Source of the DNA: Xenophilus aerolatus
Lineage (GTDB): Bacteria; Pseudomonadota; Gammaproteobacteria; Burkholderiales; Burkholderiaceae_C
Assembly (NCBI GenBank): GCA_029968055.1
Contig: JASCNX010000001.1
Coordinates: 62,001 to 126,000, forward strand
Direction: 5' to 3'
DNA: 64,000 nt
Shown here in pieces: positions 42,953-50,763 of this stretch. A model generated the notes under the pieces. The model did no database searches. It was not told the DNA's origin and saw only the letters and a program-made list of their open reading frames with translations. Every line of letters begins with the position of its first letter. Position 1 is the first letter of the stretch. The position numbers and the translations under genes were made by a program.

Positions 42953-44320
42953 TCATGCCCTTGCGTCCATCACGAACTTCGACAGGAAGTCCGCAACTCG
43001 GGTCGTCTCGCCGAAGCGCCAGCAGGCGGCAAGTGCTGCGGCGGTCTGTTCCTCGTCGAAATGATCGCTTGCGAAGTCGCGGAATTTCGATTCGATGTCG
43101 GCATCCGCCAGATTGATGCGCGGATTCTCCGTGGTGCCGAACTCCCGCGTCAGCGTGCGGCCGTCGGCGAGCGTGAGCGTCACGCGGTTGGCCAGGGAGG
43201 GCATCTGCGCAGCGAGCACCGGATCTTCGTGCACCGTGATCTTGTCGATGACGGCGAGCACGCGGGGATCGTCGAGCTTCGACGTGTCGTAGGTGGCCCG
43301 CGTGATGGTCCCGTCGAGCAGGGCGCGCGCGACGGTATAGGGCAGGCTGTGGTCCGCGGTCTCGCGGGTCGTGGGCCGCCATTTGGCCTTGTCCTTCGCG
43401 AGGAACTTGAAGCCCACGTCCGTGGTGTCGACGCGGATCGCCTGGATGGCGTCGATATCGGCGATCTCCTTGCGCAGCGCCAGCGCGGCCAGAACGGCGG
43501 TCTGCATCTCGCCGTTGGTGGGATACAGCTTGGTCTTGGCGAGCCGGATGCGGAAATCCTGGCTGGCCCGGTGGCCGAACTCGGCGGGGTCGATCTCGAT
43601 GGGCCCGGTGACCTGCGCGAAGAAGCCCATCTCCCCCTCGAAGATGTCGGAAGGGCCGGTCATGCCGTGCCGGGCGAGGTAGGCGCAGAACACGGCGTTG
43701 CGCGTTGCGTTGGCCGCGGAGGCGCCCTTCCAGCCGGACAGCTGGCCGGAGCGCACCTGCCGCATGGCGATGTGCCCGTTGAGCGCCATGCCCAGGGCGT
43801 GCACCAGTTGCGGCGGAGACAGCTTCAGGAGCTTGCCGACGGCCAGGGTGGCACCGATGGTGACGAAATTGACGTGGTCCCAGCCCCTGCGAAACAGCGT
43901 GGCGGCATCCTGAAACCGCATCTGCAGTTCGTAGGCGATCACCATGGCCAGGATGACATCCTCGCCGCCCAGGTTCTCGGCCTCGGCCACGGCGAGGCAG
44001 GCCGCGATGTTGTCGCTCGGGTGGCCGGGTTCGAGCGCGAAGTACCCGTCGTTGAAGTCGAGGTAACGGACCATCGTGGCGTTCAGGAAAGCCGCCATGT
44101 CTGGCGACACCTTCTTGCGCTCGAAGAAGATGCCGGCGTTCGCGTCGGGCAGCGTCGTCGCATAGGCGCGGATGCTTGCCGACGGGGCGCTCGCCATGCC
44201 GCCGAGCGCGCAGCCCATGCTGTCGACGATGCGCTGCCTGGCGGTGTGCACGACCTCTTCCGACAGGTCGCCAAAGCGCAAGGTGTCGACGTAGGTGGCG
44301 AGTTGCTCTGCGAGGCCCAT
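42953..44320 (-). CDS. MmgE/PrpD-family protein
   Basis: A 455-residue cytosolic protein of the 2-methylcitrate dehydratase (PrpD) superfamily, which also covers cis-aconitate decarboxylase and iminodisuccinate epimerase-like enzymes. Recognisable parts are RQRIVDSMGCALGGMASAPS at the start, the HPSDNIAACLAVAE block, and QVRSGQLSGWKGASAANATR with its conserved lysine. It ends an operon with AtuA-like, DUF4387 and Bug genes, whose regulator appears to be a citrate synthase-like protein, so a tricarboxylate or a CoA-derived condensation product may be the substrate. The exact reaction cannot be told. Confidence 0.88.
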   Translation of the reverse strand: MGLAEQLATYVDTLRFGDLSEEVVHTARQRIVDSMGCALGGMASAPSASIRAYATTLPDANAGIFFERKKVSPDMAAFLNATMVRYLDFNDGYFALEPGHPSDNIAACLAVAEAENLGGEDVILAMVIAYELQMRFQDAATLFRRGWDHVNFVTIGATLAVGKLLKLSPPQLVHALGMALNGHIAMRQVRSGQLSGWKGASAANATRNAVFCAYLARHGMTGPSDIFEGEMGFFAQVTGPIEIDPAEFGHRASQDFRIRLAKTKLYPTNGEMQTAVLAALALRKEIADIDAIQAIRVDTTDVGFKFLAKDKAKWRPTTRETADHSLPYTVARALLDGTITRATYDTSKLDDPRVLAVIDKITVHEDPVLAAQMPSLANRVTLTLADGRTLTREFGTTENPRINLADADIESKFRDFASDHFDEEQTAAALAACWRFGETTRVADFLSKFVMDARA

Positions 44321-44345
44321 GTTGCGTGAGATCCTTGTGATGGTT

Positions 44346-44365
44346 GGGTTGGGTTGGGTTGGGTT
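44346..44365 (+). repeat. Telomere-like GGGTT tandem repeat, potential G-quadruplex
   Basis: Four exact GGGTT units give four G3 tracts with TT loops, flanked by GG at 44342 and 44366. It lies in the 72-base gap between the Bug and PrpD genes. The G-rich strand is the template for their transcript, so a quadruplex would form in DNA rather than in the RNA. Confidence 0.85.
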
Positions 44366-44392
44366 GGTGTCAGGGTTTCGGGGCGACGGCCG

Positions 44393-45373
44393 TCATTCAA
44401 CGCGTGCGCCGCTTTGTTTGACCAGCGGTCCCCAGGTTGCGATCTCCTCGGCCAGGAGCGACTTGAACTCCTCGCTGGTGGAGCCCGCGAGCGATCCGCC
44501 GGTCGCTCTGGCGTATTCGATGTAGTCGGGCTGCCGCACGGCGGCGCGGACGGCTTCGCTGAGTTGGTCGATCACCGGCTTGGGTGTCCCCGATGGCGCC
44601 AGGAGTCCCGACCACACCATCACCTCGCCGATGTCGAAACCCTGCTCGCGCAGGGTCGGGGTCTCCGGTGCCAGCGGGTCGCGCTGGGCGGCGGTCACAC
44701 CCAGAAGGCGCACCCGGCCCTGGCGGGCCTGCGGCAGGATCGAGGCGCCGGCGTCGAACAGGCACAGGATCTGCCCACCGATCAGATCCTGCAGCGCCAT
44801 GGGCGAGCCGCGGTAGGGAATGTGGGCCATGTCCAGCCCGTTCTTTTTCTTGAGCAGCTCCATGGCGAGGTGCTGCGTGGTGCCGTTGCCGCCCGAGCCA
44901 TAGCTCACGCGACCGGCGTGCGCCTTCACGTGATCGATCAGGTCCTTCACCGAATGAAAGGGCGACTCGGGGCGCACCGCGAGGTAGAGGTAGCCGCGTC
45001 CCACCATCGATACGGGCTCGAAGTCCCGCTGCGGGTCGTAGTTCAGGTGGGGATAGAGGGAGGGATTGATGGCCAGCTGGCCGCCGGAAGAGAACAACAG
45101 GGTGGTCCCGTCCTTGGGCGCGCTGCGCACGGCGTCGGCCACGATGGCGCCATGGCCGCCGGGTTTGTTCTCGACGAAGAGGGTCTGCTTGAGCAGGGGC
45201 GCCAGCCGCAACGCGAGCTGGCGGGCCGCCGCGTCGGTCGCATTGCCGGGCGCGACGCCCACCAGGATGCGGATGGGCCGCCCCGCAGGGAGCTGGGCCA
45301 TGACCTCGAGGGGGGCGAATGCGCCTGCGATGAGCAGCTGCGTGGCGGCGCGACGGTTGAGCGATGCATTCAT
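44393..45373 (-). CDS. Bug/TctC-family solute-binding protein
   Basis: A 326-residue periplasmic binding protein with a short RR-containing leader (MNASLNRRAATQLLIAGAFA, cleavage near VMAQ). Family blocks are RPIRILVGVAPGNATDAAAR, ENKPGGHGAIVADAVR and YGSGGNGTTQHL. The start is supported by an AAGGAGA site. It lies between the DUF4387 and PrpD genes in one operon and presumably delivers their substrate. No membrane subunit is encoded nearby. Confidence 0.88.
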   Translation of the reverse strand: MNASLNRRAATQLLIAGAFAPLEVMAQLPAGRPIRILVGVAPGNATDAAARQLALRLAPLLKQTLFVENKPGGHGAIVADAVRSAPKDGTTLLFSSGGQLAINPSLYPHLNYDPQRDFEPVSMVGRGYLYLAVRPESPFHSVKDLIDHVKAHAGRVSYGSGGNGTTQHLAMELLKKKNGLDMAHIPYRGSPMALQDLIGGQILCLFDAGASILPQARQGRVRLLGVTAAQRDPLAPETPTLREQGFDIGEVMVWSGLLAPSGTPKPVIDQLSEAVRAAVRQPDYIEYARATGGSLAGSTSEEFKSLLAEEIATWGPLVKQSGARVE

Positions 45374-45399
45374 TGTTGTCTCCTTGGCGGGTACTTGGG

Positions 45400-45705
45400 C
45401 TAGAGCTTGACGTCGAGCAATGGCACGAACTGCTGGCCGCCGTGCATGTCGCGCTCCAGCGCGCCGCCCTGCGGCACCTGGCGCGGGTACGAGATCTTCA
45501 GCACCGCGAGGCGCGGCACGGCATGGCGCTTGACATGGCGCTCCTCGACGCCGAAGAGGCGGGCCAGCGCGGCGGCCTGCAGCGCTGGCGATTCGCTGTA
45601 GGCGTCGAAGCGCTCGCGATCCGGAAAGAACAGATCGATGGTGATCCAGAACGGGCCGGCATTCTTGGAGCGAATGTGTTGGCAGACTTCTGCGACCGTA
45701 GGCAT
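45400..45705 (-). CDS. DUF4387 protein
   Basis: A 101-residue cytosolic protein. The start MPTVAEVCQHIRSKNAGPFW and the following ITIDLFFPD are typical of DUF4387, a small domain of unknown function that is regularly encoded next to AtuA-like (DUF1446) proteins or fused to them. It probably forms a complex with the protein encoded 10 bases upstream. An AAGGAG site fixes the ATG at 45705. Context places it in a catabolic operon with a Bug binding protein and PrpD. Confidence 0.85.
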   Translation of the reverse strand: MPTVAEVCQHIRSKNAGPFWITIDLFFPDRERFDAYSESPALQAAALARLFGVEERHVKRHAVPRLAVLKISYPRQVPQGGALERDMHGGQQFVPLLDVKL

Positions 45706-45715
45706 GGGCGCTCCT

Positions 45716-47068
45716 TCAGAGACGGGTGTGTCGGGTGCGGACCAGCTCGCCGGGGTGGTCGACATGGACGACGTGGTTCAGCAGGAAGCGATGGACCTGG
45801 CCGCGCTCGATCTCCGCCGGTGAAAACGGAAAGCCGTAGCTGGGCAGCGGCTCGAACCGGTTCAGCGGCATGTGGAAGAACACCGGGTTGCAGGCCTTGG
45901 CGATCTGGGTCGCGAGCTCCTGGGTGGCGGCCGTGACCACCAGCATCAGACCGATCTCCTGGGGCGGCGCGGCCATGGGCGCCGCCATGCCGCTCACCGC
46001 ATTCCATCCGTACGGGCGCAGCGACAGGTCGAATTCGCCCGCCGCGTCGCCCAGGGTCTGGGCGACCCGCGTTCCGAGCGCCGCCTGCATCTGGTCCAGG
46101 AAGCGGGGCAGCTCGGCGAGCACGCGGGGATCGCGGATGCCGACGATCATGATCGTTTGGAAGGCGCCGGCCCCCGCGCCTTCGAGCTTCATGGTGTAGG
46201 GGCCGGTCACGAACTTCGCACCGCTCACCCGGACCCGCCGCGGATCCAGCGCTTCGTACACCGCATCGCGGACGTCCAGCATGCCGCCGGGCTCCAGCAC
46301 CTGGAAAGGGTCGGTGCTCTCGTAGAGCATGTGCGCCGAGACCGACTCGGGCGTGCAGCGGTTGTCGGGGTCCAGCGGTTCGATCTCGAAACCGTCCTGC
46401 CCCACGCGCAGGATCACGCCACCTGCGCGCGGATCGCAGGTGCACAGGCCTCCGCATTCACCCACCTTCCCGGCATGCCACGCGGCGCCGGCGTCCTGTC
46501 CGTGCATCAGCGCAACCGCCGCCAACACGGCCGCATCGGAGGTGCGGCCGCCCAGCACGATGTCCGCGCCCGACCGCAGGGCGCCGATGTAGGGCTCGGG
46601 TCCCATCAGCGCGACGATGCGGTCGCAGGCATCGATCGACGCTGGCGTGATCGGCCCGACGGGCGCCAGGGGATCGATGCGACGGTCCGCGGCACGCTGC
46701 AGGACGAGGGGCTTGTCCAACTCGGAATGCAGGATGGCGATCCTGGGATGCAGCCCTTCTTCGTGGGCGATCTCCAGTGCGATCGCCTCGGTCCACGCCA
46801 CCGCGTCGTCTGCGCCGGAGGTTCCGCAGGAACCGATGAGCAAGGGGATGTTCGCCTCCGCCTGGGCACGCATGAGGATGCGCAGATCCGCCTTCACCGC
46901 TGCACGGGCGTACTTCGAGCGGCCCGTCGAGAGGTAGTAGGGGCCGCTGTCCGTGGAGCCCGCATCGCAGGCGATCGCGTGGACGCCCGCCTGCAGCCCG
47001 AGGCGGACGTGCGCCTCCTGAATGCCGGCGCCCAGCGCGCCGGTGGGAATGAGGATGTCTGTCGTCAA
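45716..47068 (-). CDS. AtuA-like (DUF1446) acyclic terpene utilisation family protein
   Basis: A 450-residue cytosolic protein of the AtuA/DUF1446 family. Typical stretches are IACDAGSTDSGPYYLSTGRS near the start, LLIGSCGTSGADDAV, GADIVLGGRTSDAAVLAAVA and GECGGLCTCDP. In Pseudomonas, AtuA belongs to citronellol breakdown but its reaction is unknown. I place the start at TTG 47068, because GGAGACAAC, the ribosome site used by other genes here, lies just before it; the ATG at 47110 lacks one. It leads the operon and faces the HTH-citrate synthase gene across a dyad-rich promoter. Confidence 0.82.
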   Translation of the reverse strand: MTTDILIPTGALGAGIQEAHVRLGLQAGVHAIACDAGSTDSGPYYLSTGRSKYARAAVKADLRILMRAQAEANIPLLIGSCGTSGADDAVAWTEAIALEIAHEEGLHPRIAILHSELDKPLVLQRAADRRIDPLAPVGPITPASIDACDRIVALMGPEPYIGALRSGADIVLGGRTSDAAVLAAVALMHGQDAGAAWHAGKVGECGGLCTCDPRAGGVILRVGQDGFEIEPLDPDNRCTPESVSAHMLYESTDPFQVLEPGGMLDVRDAVYEALDPRRVRVSGAKFVTGPYTMKLEGAGAGAFQTIMIVGIRDPRVLAELPRFLDQMQAALGTRVAQTLGDAAGEFDLSLRPYGWNAVSGMAAPMAAPPQEIGLMLVVTAATQELATQIAKACNPVFFHMPLNRFEPLPSYGFPFSPAEIERGQVHRFLLNHVVHVDHPGELVRTRHTRL

Positions 47069-47132
47069 GCTGTTGTCTCCACTGAACTTGCGGGCCGAGG
47101 CGCACCGCACACCACTGCCAGGTCGATTCGAA

Positions 47133-47158
47133 AATCAATGTGAATCAACATTGATTCA
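47133..47158. promoter_or_regulatory. Overlapping dyads in the divergent promoter
   Basis: AATCAATGT-GAATCA-ACATTGATT (47133-47156) is a perfect nine-base inverted repeat. TGAATCA-ACAT-TGATTCA (47141-47158) is a second one sharing the centre. They sit in the middle of the 148-base gap between the AtuA-like operon and the HTH-citrate synthase gene and are the obvious operator candidates for that HTH protein. Confidence 0.7.
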
Positions 47159-47216
47159 GCAGCTGGACTTTAGGAGCAGACGGATAAGATCGTCAATCTT
47201 GAGCATTCCAGTACAT

Positions 47217-48428
47217 ATGAACCGCGACCATCAGCTCTACCTGAGCGCCCAGGCCGCAGCAGCGGCCCTGGGCGTCGCCATTCCCACGCTCTATGCGTAC
47301 GTCAGTCGCGGGCTGATCCGTTCCGAGCGCGTGCCTGGCTCAAAGTCGCGGAAATACTGGCGCTCCGACATCGAGCGGCTTGCCAAGGGTGCCGCCGCAA
47401 GCCCTGCCTCGGCCCGGCCGTCGGCCTTGGCGCTCGACACCGAACTCACGCTCCTGCTGGACGGCGGGCTGTACTTCCGCGGCGTGAACGCGATCGAGCT
47501 GGCGCGCCATGCGACGCTGGAGGAGGTGGCGGCACTCCTGTGGCGCGCCGACGAATGGAAGGACGGCGACATCGGCGCGAAGTCGTCCCCAGCGGGATGG
47601 GCGGGCCTGCTCGGCACGCAGATGGAACTGTCGAGCCGCGACCGCGCGATCGCGCTGCTCCCCGCGGCGGAACGGGCAGACCCCCGCGCCTACGACCTGA
47701 GCCGGCCGGGTTACGTCCGGACCGCACGCGACGTGCTGCGGTGGTACACGGCGATCGTGACCCGCTCGCGCGCATTGCACGCGACGCCCGTCCATGTCCT
47801 GCTGTCGAAGGCGTTGGCGGCGCCCAAGGGCATGGAGGAGGTGATTCGAACGACGCTTGTGCTGTCGGCCGATCACGAGTTCGACCCGGTGACCTATGCC
47901 GTGCGGGCGATCGCCAACACCGGCGTGACGCCCTACATGGTGGCGACGACCGGCCTGATCATGCGCCACGGCCTGCGCTTCCAGTCCCAGCGCTTCGGCG
48001 CGGTCTCGCGCTTCCTGCTCGAGGTGCTTTCGGCCAGGCGCGGGGATGCGCCCGTCGTCGCACGGATGCGCCATGGCGAGGACCTGCCGGGCTTTTCGGC
48101 CGGCGTGGGCCTGCCCGATGCACGTACCGAACCGTTGATGGAGGCCCTGCGGCGGCACCTCAAGAGCGACGGCGACCTGCGTCGGCTCGCCGAGGCCCAG
48201 CAGTGCGCCCTCGACACATCCGGGCGGCACATGGACTTCATCCTGCCCGCGCTCTTCGTGGGCCACAAGCTCGGTCTGCAGGGCGAGGAGCTGGCGGTCA
48301 GCGCCATCGGACGCCTGGTGGGCTGGATGGCCCACGCCATGGAGCAGTTCTTCGAACGGGAGTACGTGCGGCCCAGGGCCAACTACGTCGGGGCGCTGCC
48401 CGAGGCCTCGGGCGAAGGCCTGACATAA
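47217..48428 (+). CDS. MerR/excisionase-type HTH fused to a citrate synthase-like domain
   Basis: A 403-residue two-domain protein. Residues 8-56 form a winged helix-turn-helix (LSAQAAAAALGVAIPTLYAY, with a basic SKSRKYW wing). Residues 70-395 are a citrate synthase fold. Of the three catalytic residues of citrate synthases, the histidine in SADHEFDPVTY (H220) and the aspartate in MDFILPALF (D340) remain. The PGFGH histidine is replaced: the region reads PGFSAGVG (A295). A citrate-forming reaction is therefore doubtful, and a sensor role for a CoA ester or tricarboxylate is attractive. It is divergent from the AtuA/DUF4387/Bug/PrpD operon. Confidence 0.82.
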   Translation: MNRDHQLYLSAQAAAAALGVAIPTLYAYVSRGLIRSERVPGSKSRKYWRSDIERLAKGAAASPASARPSALALDTELTLLLDGGLYFRGVNAIELARHATLEEVAALLWRADEWKDGDIGAKSSPAGWAGLLGTQMELSSRDRAIALLPAAERADPRAYDLSRPGYVRTARDVLRWYTAIVTRSRALHATPVHVLLSKALAAPKGMEEVIRTTLVLSADHEFDPVTYAVRAIANTGVTPYMVATTGLIMRHGLRFQSQRFGAVSRFLLEVLSARRGDAPVVARMRHGEDLPGFSAGVGLPDARTEPLMEALRRHLKSDGDLRRLAEAQQCALDTSGRHMDFILPALFVGHKLGLQGEELAVSAIGRLVGWMAHAMEQFFEREYVRPRANYVGALPEASGEGLT

Positions 48429-48513
48429 GGCTCGTCGCCGCCCGCCGTGTACGCTCTCCAGAACCGCGGCTGGCGCTGCAGGGCAATTTGTCGCCGCGCC
48501 TGCGCGCAGGTCC

Positions 48514-49350
48514 TCAGATCAGATTGCGCATCGCCTGCGCCGTCTCGCGCAGCACCGGCAGCACCCGCGCCACCGCCTCCGCGCTGCCTTCGTTCCCGAT
48601 CGGCATGGTGATGTTCAGCGCGCCGACCAGTTCGCCGTGGCGGTCGCGCAGCGGCACGGCGATGCCGCGCGAATTCAGGTCCAGCTGCTGTTCCGACAGC
48701 GCCCAGCCCTGCGCGCGGATGCGGGCGAATTCGAGCTTCATCTGCTCCTTGCTCGCGATGGTGTGCGAGGTGAAGACCTTCGGCTCGTGGGTCGCCAGCC
48801 AGTGCGCCAGCGCGTCGTCGGGCCGCAGCGCCAGCATCAGCATGCCCGAGGCAGTGACCTGCGCGGGCACGCGCGCGCCCAGCACGTAGCCGGTGTTCAT
48901 GCTGCGGTTGGGGCCGTTGCGCGCGATGTAGACGACCTCGTCGCCGTCGAGCACGCTGAGGTAGGCGGTCTCGTGCGTGCCAGCGGCCACGCGCTGCAGG
49001 AAGGGCTGCACGATGCGCGGCAGCCGCGCCGATTCGAGGTACGACTGGCCCAGGCGCAGCACCCGCGGCGTGAGCCAGAACAGCTTGCCGTCGCTGGCCA
49101 CGTAGCCCATGTGCTGCAAGGTGAGCAGGTAGCGCCGCGCGGCGGTGCGCGTCATGCCGGTGCGCTGGCCGGCCTCGCTGGCGGTCATGCGCGGGTGGGC
49201 GTCGTCGAAGGCCTCGATGATGCCGACGCCGCGCTCCAGGCCGGCGATCCAGTCGCGCCGGTCGAGGCCGGCGGGGGCTGCATCGACTTCGTCGGCGTCG
49301 GCGTCGTCGTCGGCGGGGGGGGCGCGCCGGGCGCGCGCAGGGGAGGGCAT
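48514..49350 (-). CDS. IclR-family regulator (PcaR/PobR group)
   Basis: A 278-residue regulator with a polar 30-residue N-terminus, a winged helix at about 35-95 (GLERGVGIIEAFDDAHPRMT, then ASEAGQRTGMTRTAARRYLL) and an IclR effector domain. LPRIVQPFLQRVAAGTHETA and the GYVLGARVPAQVTASGMLML segment resemble protocatechuate-pathway regulators. It is divergent from a shikimate-dehydrogenase-like gene that opens a dehydroshikimate catabolic cluster. Inverted repeats with the same GATGAT/ATCATC core occur in front of that gene and of the dehydratase gene, so it probably controls both. Confidence 0.9.
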   Translation of the reverse strand: MPSPARARRAPPADDDADADEVDAAPAGLDRRDWIAGLERGVGIIEAFDDAHPRMTASEAGQRTGMTRTAARRYLLTLQHMGYVASDGKLFWLTPRVLRLGQSYLESARLPRIVQPFLQRVAAGTHETAYLSVLDGDEVVYIARNGPNRSMNTGYVLGARVPAQVTASGMLMLALRPDDALAHWLATHEPKVFTSHTIASKEQMKLEFARIRAQGWALSEQQLDLNSRGIAVPLRDRHGELVGALNITMPIGNEGSAEAVARVLPVLRETAQAMRNLI

Positions 49351-49385
49351 GGCGGTCGTTCGTGAGCGAATGGTCGTCGTTCGTT

Positions 49386-49404
49386 CGATGATGCACGATC
49401 ATCG
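49386..49404. promoter_or_regulatory. Candidate IclR-protein binding site 1
   Basis: CGATGAT-GCACG-ATCATCG is a perfect seven-base inverted repeat, 36 bases before the IclR start and preceded by TTCGTT. Its half site matches that at 50576-50615. Confidence 0.6.
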
Positions 49405-49558
49405 CGCGCACGGGGCATGCGGCGCCGGGCCTGCCGGCCGGGCCCGCGCCGCGTACAGTGCGTACCGCGATGCCGCCGCGGTGCGGCAGCGCGGCGAACC
49501 TCCTCGAACGCAACGCGGCGTGCACCCGAACGCCGCCACCGGCAACCCAAGGCACTTC

Positions 49559-50470
49559 ATGGCGGACATCCACGGCAACACCGACCTCTACCTGATTCCC
49601 GGCGACCCGGTCACCAACGTCCGGCTGCCGCGCATGTTCAACGCGGTCTTCGAGCGCTGCGGCATCGACGCGGTGATGGTGCCGGTGCAGGTGCGTGCGC
49701 GCGACTTCGCGGTCTGGCTCAAGGCGAGCTTCCTGGCGCGCAACGTCAAGGGCATGGTGATCGCGCCGCCGCACAAGCCGCTGGCCGTGGACCTGCTCGA
49801 CGGCTGCGGCCTGTTCGCGCGCATCGCGGGGTCGGTGAACGTGGTGCGGCGCACGCACACGGGCGACCTGGAGGGCGACCTGTTCGACGGCGAAGGCATC
49901 GTCGGGGCGCTCGACCGCTTCGGCATCCCCTTTCGCGGCCAGCGCGTGCTGATCCTCGGGGCGGGCGTGAGCGCGGCGGCCGTGGGCGTGTCGCTGGCCG
50001 AGGGCGGCGGCGAGGACGGCGCCCGCCACATCGCCTTCCACGACCCGGCGCCGGGCAAGTCGGCCGGCGTGGCGGCGCGCATCGATGCCGCCTTCGACGC
50101 CACGGTGGTGGCCGCGCCGGACGCCGATCCGTCGGGCTACGACCTGGTCATCAACGCCACCTCGCTGGGCCTGAAGCCCGACGACCCGCTGCCTTGCGAC
50201 GTGGCGCGCATGGCGCCGCATGCGGCCCTGTTCGACATCCTGCTGCGCAACCAGCCCACGCCGCTGGTGCAGGCGGCCCGCGCCCGCGGGCTGCAGGCGC
50301 AGCCGGGCTTCGAGATGCTGATCCAGCAGATGTCGCACTACATGGACTACTTCGGCCTGCACGAGGCGGCCGAAGTGGTGCGCGAGGACGCGGATTTCAT
50401 CCGCGAACTGATCTACCCGCCAGCGCTGGCGGCCGAGATCCGGCTGCCGGTGCGGCATCCGGGCACCTGA
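49559..50470 (+). CDS. Shikimate/quinate dehydrogenase-like protein (AroE family), first copy
   Basis: A 303-residue NAD(P)-dependent dehydrogenase with the AroE layout. The substrate domain holds the catalytic K73 in APPHKPLAV, and the partner D110 lies in GDLFDGEG. A Rossmann domain starts VLILGAGVSAAAVG. In housekeeping AroE the motif before the aspartate reads NTD; here LFD replaces it, as also happens in the second copy. Context with a dehydroshikimate dehydratase and a transporter points to catabolic oxidation of shikimate or quinate rather than biosynthesis. It begins the cluster, divergent from IclR; the ribosome site CAAGG is modest. Confidence 0.85.
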   Translation: MADIHGNTDLYLIPGDPVTNVRLPRMFNAVFERCGIDAVMVPVQVRARDFAVWLKASFLARNVKGMVIAPPHKPLAVDLLDGCGLFARIAGSVNVVRRTHTGDLEGDLFDGEGIVGALDRFGIPFRGQRVLILGAGVSAAAVGVSLAEGGGEDGARHIAFHDPAPGKSAGVAARIDAAFDATVVAAPDADPSGYDLVINATSLGLKPDDPLPCDVARMAPHAALFDILLRNQPTPLVQAARARGLQAQPGFEMLIQQMSHYMDYFGLHEAAEVVREDADFIRELIYPPALAAEIRLPVRHPGT

Positions 50471-50575
50471 GCGCCGGCCGGGCAGACCGACCGGCCCGAT
50501 GCGCGCGCGAGGTCGCCGGGCACGGCCATTCACCACCTCGGGGCAGTCTGCACCGGACTAGGGCAAACCCGGTAT

Positions 50576-50615
50576 GCGTTCGATCATCGCCGCTTGGTGA
50601 TCGATGATCGAACGC
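50576..50615. promoter_or_regulatory. Candidate IclR-protein binding site 2
   Basis: GCGTTCGATCATC (50576-50588) and GATGATCGAACGC (50603-50615) are perfect 13-base inverted arms 14 bases apart, about 150 bases before the dehydratase gene. The rest of 50471-50763 holds no gene. Confidence 0.65.
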
Positions 50616-50763
50616 GACGACGGGTGCGGCCATTGTCGGCCGGGAGGCTGCATTTCTACAGTCCTGCCCATGCTGTCGCACCGCTGCCCACCCACCGCCG
50701 CCCGCCCGCTGTCCCGTGCAGCGGCCGGTCGGCGCGTGGCGACGGCCGGCTGAGAGCCCGCAC

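Noticed and set aside
44346-44365. Telomere-like repeat taken as a replicon end
   Set aside because: It lies inside a continuous operon with genes on both sides; only four units are present.
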